Assembly: GCA_943367755.1 (NCBI GenBank) | Contig: CALRKB020000013.1 | Span: 1-64,000 of the forward strand | Origin: PCC-6802 sp943367755 | Lineage (GTDB): Bacteria; Cyanobacteriota; Cyanobacteriia; Pseudanabaenales; Pseudanabaenaceae | Length of the DNA stretch: 64,000 nucleotides | Direction: 5' to 3' | In this document: piece by piece, positions 15,157 to 23,270 of the stretch | Position numbering within the stretch: the stretch's first letter is position 1 | Layout of the letters: the number at the start of each line of letters is the position of its first letter | Notes under the pieces: model-generated | What the model was told of the DNA's origin: nothing | Databases searched by the model: none | The model's input: only the letters and a program-made list of their open reading frames with translations | Program-made: the position numbers and the translations under genes

Positions 15157-17955
15157 TTAGGAAATTGGGAAAGTTATTTTAAAGCTTGAACCATTTTTGC
15201 TATCACTAGCATACGTAAATTCTCCTTCTAATTGTTCAGTTAAGTTGAGTACTAGCGTCATTCCTAAGCTGGAAGAGGTTTCGAAATTAATATCTTCTGG
15301 CATTCCAATCCCATTATCTGCCACAGTCAAACTAAACTGATTTTCCAATTGAGCCATTTGAATGTTTATTGTACCGGACAATTTTGGGAAAGCGTATTTT
15401 AGAGCATTAGATACTAGTTCGTTAAGGATTAAGCCTAGGGGAATAGATTGATCTAGGGAGAGGAATATATTGTTGATATCTAATTTAGTCTTAATTAGGT
15501 TGGCATTGGCTCCATAACATTGAAATAAATTCTCGATTAAATTGGCCACATATTGATGAAAATCAATACTTGATAGGTCATCGCTACGATAAAGTTGATC
15601 GTGAATCAATGCCATAGATTGAATGCGGTTTTGGTATTCTTCACTGAGTAATTTTATTTCCTGATTAGTATTGCGAAACTGCATATACAAAAGGCTAGAC
15701 ATGACTTGCAAATTATTTTTAACTCGGTGATGAATTTCTTTGAGCAAAACTTTTTTCTGACTCAATTCGTTGATTACTTGCAAATAAAGTCGCTCTTTTT
15801 GTGCTGCTGTACCAATTTGAACAGCGATCTGTTTGATCAGGTTAACTTCTCTAGCTAGCCATGCTCTAGGGGCATCACATTGGTGGACAATTAGTAGACC
15901 CCATAATTTATCAGAATGGATAATAGGAGCAGCGAGGTTTGCTCTAACTTGAAATCCTTGCAATAGATTATGATAACAGGGGTCTAGATTGGCATTTACG
16001 ACATCATCTATGCTGGTTGTTTCTCCCTGGAGATATCTTGCTCCTAAATCTGTAGTGGCAAAACAAGGATCGTTAATTATTTTACCTAGGATTGACAGTT
16101 CGGATTGACTTACCACCTCTTTGGTAACTAAACCAATCCAATCCGAAGCAAATTGGAAGATAATAATGCGATCGCATGCCAGAAATTCCCGCACCTTTTC
16201 CAAGGTCATACTTAGAATTTCATCCAATTTAGAAGATTGGTTAATAGATATGGTAACTTCTGAGAGCAGGCGATCTGTGGCTGCTTGGTTTTGCAATTCC
16301 TGCTGGAACTGCTGGCGTGCTAAAAGATCAGCTTTTGCTTGTTTATAATGAATTGCTTGTTGAATAGCGATTACAAGTTGATTTGCCAACTGTTGCAGAA
16401 GATCGATTTCCCAGATTTGCCACTGCCGAGTATGACTGCATTGATGGGCAATTAGCAAACCCCAAAGCCTGTCATTCTCAATAATAGGCACAACAAGCTT
16501 AGCTTTAACTTGAATTCCTTTTAAGAATTCTGCTAAACAAGGTGGAATCAATCCATTGCTAGCATCGCACAAGGCATAAACTTTTCCTTGCCTATACCTT
16601 TCATGAGACTCCTTCGGGAAAACCTCTTCTGGATAGACATGATGAAGAACTCCGGTGAATTCGGGGCTAACTGATTCGGCGATTACTGCACCTGTGCCAT
16701 CTGCAAACAAGCGATAGACAAGTACTCGGTCGGTCTGTAAAACTTGGTGTATCTCTGCAGATGTTGTATTGAGAATTTCTTTGAGGTTAAGAGATGAGCG
16801 AATACGTTGGGAGATTGCCACAATTAGTTGGTCGCGTTTTACTTGCTGTTGCAACTGTATTTGAGTTTGTTTATGTTTGCTAATTTCTTTCTGAGCCTGT
16901 TCATAAAGGTTAGCCTGTTGAATGGCAATTTCTAGCTGATCGCCTAGTTGTTGTAGCAAAAGAGCCTCTTCTGGTTGCCATTGTCGATATTCATGACAGG
17001 AATGGACAATTAGCAGTCCCCATAACTCGACATTTTTTCTGTGTCTATCTATCTCATCTATCTCTTGGATTGCATAAGACTGAATATGACGGATTATAGG
17101 AATAGCAAGGTGGGATTTAATATTTGCTTGTTTCATAAATCCTGTCAAATAATCCTCCCAGGCATCTTTGGTAGTATCGTCGATCAATTGAGGATTATTG
17201 TTGATGTAAAAGTTGAAACACTCGATCATGAAATGTTCATCAACCCAATTCATATTAATAATTGATGAATATCTAGGGTCTACTATTTCCTTTACAACTG
17301 TAGTGGCAGCTTCATGAAATTGAAAGATGATTACCCTATCGCAGTTTAATAGTCTTTTTACTTCACTTACAGCGGTTGTGAGTACATGATCTAGATTCAG
17401 AGATTGACGAATTTGCTGAGTAATGTTCATGATGAAGCTTTGTTGTTCCATTTGCTCCCTCAGAACATTCTCCTTCTGTGAGTTAGCTTGTTTGGCAAGT
17501 TCGTAATTTTGTAGATTGGTTTCAGCTTCTGTTAGTTTTTGTTGCAGTTCCGCTTGAGCGATCGCATGGCTAACTGTTTGGCATAGTAATTCCTTGGTTA
17601 GGGTTTCTTTCACTAGATAATCTTGAGTGATAGAAGCGACTATTTTCTTATTCCTTTGACTTACTAAAGCGATCGCAGGAATTTGGGCGACACTTAGTTG
17701 CTGGAGAAAATCTTCTCCATTGAGGTTAGGTAATTTCCAATCTAGTAAAATGCAATCAGGTGGTTCCTGAGCACAGATTTCTAAAGCTTCTAGCGTAGAT
17801 TTGCTTTGCTGGATTTTATATCGAGTTTGACGGTCAGATTTCAGCCATCTACGATAAGTTTGATAGTCCTGGCTGACATTGACAATTAAAACTTTATACT
17901 CATAATTAGCTGCGCATCTATGCATTGCGGCAACCCCCGAGATAAAATTATCCAC
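15157..17955 (-). CDS. Three-GAF sensor histidine kinase with N-terminal receiver domain
   Basis: 932 residues. A receiver-like domain (about 20-130) has the Asp in LLDWKLPNLNGED. A coiled linker (135-175) leads to three GAF domains (about 178-350, 375-535, 560-722), each with the LWGLLI-xHxC signature of phytochrome/cyanobacteriochrome GAFs. GAF2 has Cys473 (IPPCLAEFL) and GAF3 Cys660 (LDPCYHNLL) where bilin-binding GAFs carry Cys-His, but the next residue is Leu or Tyr. GAF1 lacks this Cys. The output is HisKA_2 (EIHHRVKNNLQ, His742/743) and an HATPase domain (about 820-932, NELVSNALKYAF and VADNGIGMP). It precedes the AraC-type regulator by 32 bp. Light sensing is possible, not shown. Confidence 0.9.
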   Translation of the reverse strand: MDNFISGVAAMHRCAANYEYKVLIVNVSQDYQTYRRWLKSDRQTRYKIQQSKSTLEALEICAQEPPDCILLDWKLPNLNGEDFLQQLSVAQIPAIALVSQRNKKIVASITQDYLVKETLTKELLCQTVSHAIAQAELQQKLTEAETNLQNYELAKQANSQKENVLREQMEQQSFIMNITQQIRQSLNLDHVLTTAVSEVKRLLNCDRVIIFQFHEAATTVVKEIVDPRYSSIINMNWVDEHFMIECFNFYINNNPQLIDDTTKDAWEDYLTGFMKQANIKSHLAIPIIRHIQSYAIQEIDEIDRHRKNVELWGLLIVHSCHEYRQWQPEEALLLQQLGDQLEIAIQQANLYEQAQKEISKHKQTQIQLQQQVKRDQLIVAISQRIRSSLNLKEILNTTSAEIHQVLQTDRVLVYRLFADGTGAVIAESVSPEFTGVLHHVYPEEVFPKESHERYRQGKVYALCDASNGLIPPCLAEFLKGIQVKAKLVVPIIENDRLWGLLIAHQCSHTRQWQIWEIDLLQQLANQLVIAIQQAIHYKQAKADLLARQQFQQELQNQAATDRLLSEVTISINQSSKLDEILSMTLEKVREFLACDRIIIFQFASDWIGLVTKEVVSQSELSILGKIINDPCFATTDLGARYLQGETTSIDDVVNANLDPCYHNLLQGFQVRANLAAPIIHSDKLWGLLIVHQCDAPRAWLAREVNLIKQIAVQIGTAAQKERLYLQVINELSQKKVLLKEIHHRVKNNLQVMSSLLYMQFRNTNQEIKLLSEEYQNRIQSMALIHDQLYRSDDLSSIDFHQYVANLIENLFQCYGANANLIKTKLDINNIFLSLDQSIPLGLILNELVSNALKYAFPKLSGTINIQMAQLENQFSLTVADNGIGMPEDINFETSSSLGMTLVLNLTEQLEGEFTYASDSKNGSSFKITFPIS

Positions 17956-18028
17956 ATTTGGTGCAAATCGCTAGTTGCTACACGCATACCAAAAAGGGGT
18001 AGCTCTTGTCAATCTAGTTTGTTGTAAC

Positions 18029-18613
18029 TCATGCATCGACAAACTGGTCGTCCATCGAAGTGCGGACAAAGAAGAGGCAACCATCAGGACTCTCAGGATC
18101 GTGGCTGGAACCACTACCTGAGAGTAAATAATCCCCAACGCCGTAGACATTGCCATCACAGACAAAGTTCCCTTCTAGCATGAGGATTTCCTCAATCCCC
18201 GCATGACGATGGACGGGATAATGGACACCTGGTTGGCAACGTACTAGGGCAGAAAGGCGACGCGTTACTGGATCGGCATGTAAAACGGCAATGGTCACGC
18301 CTGGTACGGGATGGGGCTGCCACTCCATTTCGCTAAAACGGATTGCCTGGAATGGCACTATATCTGCATTCGGTTGGTTCGCTTGCTCTTCTTCATTGGC
18401 AATGCGCTTGAATAAGCGATCCTTAAGATTGTGAGAGATGGGCAACGGTGTATCGCCATAGGGAATAGCTCCAACCACCCTGCGCATCTCTGCCAGTTCT
18501 TGCTCTAGCTCGACTGATGTTGAGGCATACGTATCAGCAAGCATTATTGCTTCATCATCAACTGCTTCTAGGGCTGCCAACGCCATAAGTTCAGAGAATT
18601 CTTCAGGTAGCAT
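18029..18613 (-). CDS. ChrR-type cupin anti-sigma factor
   Basis: 194 residues. The N-terminal half (1-80) is helical and would grip the sigma factor. The C-terminal half is a cupin with HYPVHRHAGIEEILMLEG (His-x-His and Glu metal ligands) and GVGDYLLSGSGSSHDPES, as in the C-terminal sensor domain of Rhodobacter ChrR. The canonical N-terminal zinc residues (HxxxCxxC) are not evident, so the anti-sigma domain is diverged. The ECF gene lies 75 bp upstream on the same strand. Such pairs respond to singlet oxygen or related oxidative stress. Confidence 0.85.
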   Translation of the reverse strand: MLPEEFSELMALAALEAVDDEAIMLADTYASTSVELEQELAEMRRVVGAIPYGDTPLPISHNLKDRLFKRIANEEEQANQPNADIVPFQAIRFSEMEWQPHPVPGVTIAVLHADPVTRRLSALVRCQPGVHYPVHRHAGIEEILMLEGNFVCDGNVYGVGDYLLSGSGSSHDPESPDGCLFFVRTSMDDQFVDA

Positions 18614-18688
18614 TTAGATCTCCCTTGGGGATGCATCAATTTTCATTGTTTTTATCAAAGTTTTTATCAAGCGCTCTTATCAATTTGG

Positions 18689-19264
18689 TCAATTATCTTG
18701 CCAATCACTTTTCAGCGTCTCGCGTAACTTATTTAGCCCTAAACGAATGCGTGTCTTGATCGTACCTAACGATTTGCCAGTGGCTAGAGCAATTTGGGTA
18801 TGGGTCATGCCCTTGTAATAGGCGAGCTCAAGTACTTGCCTTTGCTCTGCGGGCAACAGATCGAGCGCCGACTTGACGAGAGTAGAGCGCTCAAGCAATA
18901 TGGCATTTTCTTCAGGTGAATCGACCTGCGATCGCAACTTTACAACCTCCTCAGAGGCAGTAACTGCTTTGGCAGATCTGGCTAAACTGCGCAAGCGGTC
19001 TAGGGCGCGACTGCGAGTAAGCATAAACAACCAGGCATCCACTCTCCCCTTTTGGGGACTATAGCTTCCAGCAATACGCCACACTTGATTAAATACGTCA
19101 AGTACGACCTCTTCAGATTCCTCGACAGAGCCTAGCACTCTGTAAGCAAGCGTATAAATAACACGCGCATAGCGATCGTAGAGAGTCGAGAGTGCTGTTT
19201 GATCTTTCGCTGTAATCCTCTCTAACAGGTGAGTTTCATCGACACTATGCTGTTGTTGCGCCAT
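18689..19264 (-). CDS. ECF sigma factor (RpoE/SigK-like)
   Basis: 191 residues. Region 2: LYDRYARVIYTLAYRVLG and EEVVLDVFNQVWRIAGSY with the core-binding and -10 recognition helices. Region 4: LLPAEQRQVLELAYYKGM then THTQIALATGKSLGTIKTRI, the -35 recognition helix. No region 3, so group 4 sigma. It is followed by the ChrR-type anti-sigma gene and faces a ferritin-like gene across a 358-bp gap, a neighbourhood often seen for this sigma type. It probably drives its own operon and the ferritin-like gene, though I could not pick out a convincing promoter sequence. Confidence 0.92.
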   Translation of the reverse strand: MAQQQHSVDETHLLERITAKDQTALSTLYDRYARVIYTLAYRVLGSVEESEEVVLDVFNQVWRIAGSYSPQKGRVDAWLFMLTRSRALDRLRSLARSAKAVTASEEVVKLRSQVDSPEENAILLERSTLVKSALDLLPAEQRQVLELAYYKGMTHTQIALATGKSLGTIKTRIRLGLNKLRETLKSDWQDN

Positions 19265-19622
19265 TTACTGACACTACGTCCTCTTATTATAACTTAATGT
19301 TTGTGAGTGCATAAAAACCTTACCTAATCAATACTATTTGACGCGCACCTACCAGTCAAATCTCTCTAGGAAGGGAGGTTTCTCGCTCATATGAAATATC
19401 TTTCTGCGCAAACAAGAATTTCTTGCGAGTTTAGAGATCCGCAGATTAAAAGCTCTCGTATACCAGTTCAGATCGGTAGATTAATCAATCAATACTTTGC
19501 CGATCGCATCCAAATCAGGTTTCTTCGCATCATTAGCGCGATCGCCGAGTGATGCGACGTGCTACCAACTATCTACCAAAGCCAGGATCGAAACTAAAAC
19601 TTATTATCTAGAGAGAAGAGTT
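19265..19622. other. 358-bp divergent intergenic region between sigma factor and ferritin-like gene
   Basis: It must hold the promoters for both the ECF operon (leftward) and the ferritin-like gene (rightward). A weak G-U hairpin (AAATCTCTC / GGGAGGTTT) lies around 19358-19381. GAGAGAAGAG just before ATG 19623 can serve as ribosome site. No convincing ECF-type -35/-10 pair was identified and no gene is visible. Confidence 0.4.
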
Positions 19623-20271
19623 ATGTACAAAAACAGAAATAGCCTTGCTGCCAGAAACGCGTCCCGCCGTCAATTACTCCAGGCTGGGATCTTTGGTGCT
19701 GTAGGTATAGCCTCTGCTGCTGCCGTACCAAGCGTACTCGCCACGACGCGCACAAAAGGTTAATGATATCAAGATCCTGAATAATGCTCTGTACTACGAG
19801 CATCAGGCAATCTGGGCCTATGGATTCGCTGCTCCCAAACTCAGCCAAAGTGATGTGGGTAAGGCGGTTCTGGTGATCGCGCTGGCAAACCAGGCCGATC
19901 ATAAGGAGCACCGCGATACGCTGGCCTCTGTAATCAAGCAACTAGGCGGTATGCCTGTGGGCGCTCAATCTGAATATTTGAGTACGGTGAAACCTTATCT
20001 GGAAAAGGGTGAAGGCAATCTAGATTCTGATGTAAATATTGCCAAATTGGCCTTAGCTTTGGAAGTGGATGCAGCGATCGCGTATACCTCAGAAATTGCG
20101 AAGCTGAAGAATCCTGCTCTGATTACGGCGGGTGCTAGTATTGGCTCGACTGAGGCTTCTCATGCTACTGCTATTCGGTATGCATTTAAGACTTTGGGTG
20201 TGGATCTTAAAGTAGTTCCCGCCGCTTTTGTCAGCAATGATACCCGCGATCACTGGATCGTGAGGGTCTAA
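19623..20271 (+). pseudogene. Ferritin-like domain protein with Tat signal, interrupted by a +1 frameshift
   Basis: The start (ATG 19623) encodes a Tat-type leader: SRRQLLQAGIFGAVGIASAA then AVPSVLATTR. The frame ends at a TAA at 19760-19762. The next frame continues without a stop from about 19755 to 20271 with the family sequence VNDIKILNNALYYEHQAIWA, ALANQADHKEHRDTLAS, EGNLDSDVNIAKLALALE and EASHATAIRYAF. Removing one base from the AAAAGG run at about 19751-19756 restores a single reading frame of about 215 residues. The metal-binding Glu/His (YYEHQ, ADHKEH, EASHA) are intact. It may be a pseudogene, a sequencing error or a slippage site. The ECF/ChrR pair lies next door, as in other cyanobacteria. 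Confidence 0.82.
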
Positions 20272-20435
20272 CTGATTTCGACTACGCGCAGATAGCTATT
20301 GCAGTTTTTATGTTGACATGGACGCCTTCTAGTACGGGTAGACCTGTGTGCCTGCCCTATCCGCACTAATATGGAAACTGCGATACCTTAAAGCATTGGT
20401 AAACTTATTTTGTCCACAACTACTCAATCGATCAT

Positions 20436-20816
20436 ATGATTGCAACAACAATTCCTAAATTGATTCAGGACTATTTTGCTGCTACCCGCGCCATGGATGT
20501 GGAAGCATATCTAGCGGCTTTCGCCCCTGATGCGATTAATCACGATCCTGTAGGTGGAGAACCGCTTAAAGGTCATGAAGCGATGCGGCAGTTCTTCCTC
20601 GGTATCTCTGGCCTTTTTGATCGTGTTGGGCTCACTGAAGAATTTGTCACTGTCGCGGGAAATGAAGTCGCAGTGAAGTGGAGAGGAGAGGGAATTAGTA
20701 AGAATGGGAAGGATATAGTATTTGAGGGGATAGATATTTTCGAGCTTAATTCTGATGGGCTGATTCAAACTCTGAAGGCTTATTGGAATCCTGCTGAAAT
20801 GATGGCGCGATTATAA
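20436..20816 (+). CDS. SnoaL-like / NTF2-fold protein
   Basis: 126 residues with the SnoaL-like layout: helix 1 (IPKLIQDYFAATRAMDVEAY), FAPDAINHDPVGGEPLKGHE (the typical DAxxxDP and G-H-E elements), FFLGISGLF, and the final strands VKWRGEGISKNGKDIVFEGI and DIFELNSDGLIQTLKAYWNP. These form an alpha+beta cone with a small-molecule pocket; many act as isomerases or have unknown ligands. Followed by a hairpin repeat. It could be a target of the nearby ECF sigma factor, but only position suggests this. Confidence 0.85.
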   Translation: MIATTIPKLIQDYFAATRAMDVEAYLAAFAPDAINHDPVGGEPLKGHEAMRQFFLGISGLFDRVGLTEEFVTVAGNEVAVKWRGEGISKNGKDIVFEGIDIFELNSDGLIQTLKAYWNPAEMMARL

Positions 20817-20828
20817 ACGCATAAGTAC

Positions 20829-20893
20829 GGGCGAAGCATTCGATAGAAGATCTTGGCATGTATCGCAAAGATTATTGGTCGAATGCTTCGCCC
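20829..20893. repeat. Long inverted repeat, dispersed-palindrome type and possible terminator
   Basis: Arms GGGCGAAGCATTCGA (20829-20843) and TCGAATGCTTCGCCC (20879-20893) are perfectly complementary over 15 bp with a 35-nt loop, followed by TTTATTTTTA. It separates the SnoaL-like gene from convergent rubredoxin and may end transcription of both. I recall similar palindromes being scattered in cyanobacterial genomes; that needs a search. Confidence 0.75.
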
Positions 20894-20926
20894 TTTATTT
20901 TTATCCCATACGGCATTTCCCGCATT

Positions 20927-21085
20927 TTATTCGGGCTCGAAATCCTCTTTGCTTGCGCCACACACAGGACACACCCAATCTTCAGGTAAATCCTCAAAGG
21001 GAGTACCTGGTGCTATGTCTGAATCAGGGTCACCTTCGGCTGGATCGTAGACATGCCCACAGGTCGAACAAACATATTTCTGCAT
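20927..21085 (-). CDS. Rubredoxin
   Basis: A 52-residue protein on the minus strand, ATG at 21085 and TAA at 20927-20929. It reads MQKYVCSTCGHVYDPAEGD and onward to EDLPEDWVCPVCGASKEDF. Both CxxCG knuckles (YVCSTCG, residues 5-10, and WVCPVCG, 37-43) and the YDPxxGD and FxxLPxDW signatures are intact, so it binds one iron in a Cys4 site. It is the short soluble form without the C-terminal membrane anchor of the thylakoid RubA used in photosystem assembly. AGAGAGG lies just upstream as ribosome site. A one-electron carrier, partner unknown. Confidence 0.95.
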   Translation of the reverse strand: MQKYVCSTCGHVYDPAEGDPDSDIAPGTPFEDLPEDWVCPVCGASKEDFEPE

Positions 21086-21252
21086 ACTCTCTACCTCTCT
21101 TAGAATTGGACTTTAACCAAGCATAACTCCGAAAGATGGAATAATCTGGAATCTCAAACAAGGTTTTATATTTGGTGAAAATTCAATGCAACCTCTTCCT
21201 TTAACTCTCTTTCTGTGTTAAAAAAAAGGCAGTCAGTCAGCGTCCTTATCTA

Positions 21253-22476
21253 TTAGCTCATAGGAACTTGATCGCAACGCTTCGCGGCAATACATCCAAT
21301 TGCGATCGGCAAAGCTACTAAAGCAACCAGAACTGCTGTTCCCGCTTCCACTCGATCTAGTTGACTACCAAAATACTGAGCGATTCCATTCAGCAGCGCC
21401 GTAGCTAACCCACCACCACCAAAATATAAACCTGTAGCGAGTCCCTCATGACCGTTAGAAAGCATGGAGAGAGCAAATGGAATCATGCTGATAAACACCA
21501 AACCAAAGGCAATTCCAGCTATGAGGATGTGTAATAGCTCAAAGATGATATTTTGACCGAGGATAGTTTGTCTTAACAGTGTCAGGACAATTCCTATGGC
21601 GATCGCCGATAAACCAAATACCATGCCGCTACGCCCACCTAATTTGGTCACCAGTTGACCAAGAGGAAAAGTGGCGATCGCGGCAATCAGCAAAATCAGA
21701 GATGCGATATATTCACTACGGAGGTTTAATAAGGAACCTTGAGACAGGACTTTAGGCACTACAGCCATCATCAGATTTACTTCTATACCCGCACCAATGC
21801 CGATCGCGAATGTCAAAACCATAGACAGGATCGAAGCTGGCGCTTGAGAGAATGCTTGAGTTGCTGTGGACAGGTGCTTGGGTGATGATGCCCATAACAA
21901 TGTGGCACCAACCAGTAGAACCAATGCACCTCCAATAAAAGTTGCACTTGCACCGACATTTTTGAGCAGGAGATTAATCATGGGATGACAGGCTGCTGCT
22001 AGGGCGAATACAAATACAAGCAGGGCATTCGCCTGGGGTAGTGCTTCTGTGGGGGCGAGTTGCTGCAAAATTGCGATCGCAGGACCACGAAACACGATCA
22101 TGGCAATTACCCATAGTGTCATTAATCCAGGTACTAGCCAGCGGATCCCTTCCGGTAAATTACGATCGAGTAAACCTGAGACAATCACAAAAATTGCCCC
22201 TGCGAGCGTTACGCCTACGGCAATTATGGGTAAACGGCTGCCGACTACACGCATGATGCGATCGCTCAATCCCCCTACCACAGGTTCAACACCAGCAGCC
22301 AAAATGCCCTGGATTACACCTAGCCAGGTTGCTAATTCTAAAAAACCGAGATTTCGCAAAATCTGGGGTTGATAGAACTCATACGCCATCCAGCAAAATA
22401 TGATGGCAGCTAGCATAGAAGCTAATCCTCCCACCTGTTTCCACAGAATTTTGCGATCGAGATTTATCACATTCAT
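21253..22476 (-). CDS. MFS-type transporter
   Basis: 407 residues with about twelve hydrophobic helices. Visible landmarks: the loop 2-3 motif GGLSDRIMRVVGSRLPII (68-85; the G-x3-D-R-x-R/K signature), and its second-half counterpart GQLVTKLGGRSGMVFG. The C-terminal half has Gly-rich helices (LATGLYFGGGGLATALLNG). The overall pattern is a major facilitator carrier, somewhat like SLC45/sugar-type or BCD-family (bacteriochlorophyll delivery) relatives; the substrate cannot be told. Monocistronic, between rubredoxin and a small secreted protein on the same strand. Confidence 0.85.
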   Translation of the reverse strand: MNVINLDRKILWKQVGGLASMLAAIIFCWMAYEFYQPQILRNLGFLELATWLGVIQGILAAGVEPVVGGLSDRIMRVVGSRLPIIAVGVTLAGAIFVIVSGLLDRNLPEGIRWLVPGLMTLWVIAMIVFRGPAIAILQQLAPTEALPQANALLVFVFALAAACHPMINLLLKNVGASATFIGGALVLLVGATLLWASSPKHLSTATQAFSQAPASILSMVLTFAIGIGAGIEVNLMMAVVPKVLSQGSLLNLRSEYIASLILLIAAIATFPLGQLVTKLGGRSGMVFGLSAIAIGIVLTLLRQTILGQNIIFELLHILIAGIAFGLVFISMIPFALSMLSNGHEGLATGLYFGGGGLATALLNGIAQYFGSQLDRVEAGTAVLVALVALPIAIGCIAAKRCDQVPMS

Positions 22477-22630
22477 AGGTTTCGCTAGAACACCTTGCTT
22501 GAGTTATGAGGACTGCAATTGAACTTTAACCTGTTACCTACTATTTGGTACGCTCTTTTTTGCAATTTGGTTTCCTTGATGACTGAGATATTGCTCCAGT
22601 TTAATCAGCCCTAGCAAATAAATTCACGAA

Positions 22631-22690
22631 AAAGAACCACTAATTTACGGCGATGTCCCCCACATGCTACCGTAAAATTTATGGTTCTTT
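22631..22690. terminator. Hairpin terminator after the small secreted-protein gene
   Basis: AAAGAACCA and TTTACGG on the left arm (22631-22650) pair with CCGTAAA and TGGTTCTTT on the right arm (22670-22690), loop about 19 nt. On the minus strand it is followed by TTTTTCG and on the plus strand by TCT, so it best fits a rho-independent terminator for the minus-strand gene at 22757-23002. Confidence 0.65.
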
Positions 22691-22756
22691 TCTGATTTGG
22701 AATTCTACTTCAGCAAGATTTGATCATCAAAGCGCTTGCCCAATACCCGATCTGAC

Positions 22757-23002
22757 TTATTGAGCTGTTTCAATCACTTCTGTGGTGCGATTCCCTTCGC
22801 TATCTTCTGTCACAGTGACTTGATTGCCTTCTGAATCTACAACTGAAGCTGCCGCATTACCATGTTCGTCAACAGCAACACAAGCCGTCTCTGAGCCATT
22901 GGTAGAACATTCAACGTCAGCGGCGTTAGCGGCAGAACTGCCCCCAAATAAGACTAGACCGCCGATCGCGGCAATTGCACAAAAAGAGATGAATTTTTGC
23001 AT
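22757..23002 (-). CDS. Small secreted acidic protein
   Basis: Read from ATG 23002: MQKFISFCAIAAIGGLVLFG is a Sec signal peptide with probable cleavage after SSAANA. The mature part (about 55 residues) is acidic and Gly/Thr/Val-rich: CSTNGSETACVAVDEHGNAA then VVDSEGNQVTVTEDSEGN, with two Cys that could form a disulfide. The DEHGN / DSEGN / DSEGN repeats form a short beta-type repeat. Family not recognised; 81 residues in total. A terminator hairpin lies downstream. Confidence 0.7.
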   Translation of the reverse strand: MQKFISFCAIAAIGGLVLFGGSSAANAADVECSTNGSETACVAVDEHGNAAASVVDSEGNQVTVTEDSEGNRTTEVIETAQ

Positions 23003-23232
23003 GATTTTCGTCGTTTTTTCCCTACATTTATATACTGCCCTCGGCAACAGCAATAATTAACATCCAGAATCGACTTTTTGGGTGGTATCTTTCAAAGCAT
23101 AGAACGTTGTGCTTCAGACAACAGGTCATCGACGAACATATAAGCAAACTTTTATAACCTGATTAAATATTTCGATCGCTAAATGCCAAAAAAGTTTTGA
23201 CTTTTGACCGCGTTACAGGACATCATTGACAA

Positions 23233-23244
23233 ATACTTAAGTAT
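23233..23244. promoter_or_regulatory. Perfect 12-bp palindrome before the CO2-uptake operon
   Basis: ATACTTAAGTAT ends 26 bp before the ndhF3 ATG. It is a candidate operator for the low-CO2 regulator (LysR-type in other cyanobacteria), but its short distance to the start and lack of a recognised NdhR box make this tentative. The rest of the 23003-23270 gap has AT-rich promoter-like sequence only. Confidence 0.3.
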
Positions 23245-23270
23245 GTTTGCTGTTCCATAGAGAAATATCT

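Noticed and set aside
23233..23244. ATACTTAAGTAT as an established low-CO2 regulator site
   Set aside because: It is a palindrome near the start but does not match a motif I can name; kept as a low-confidence feature only.
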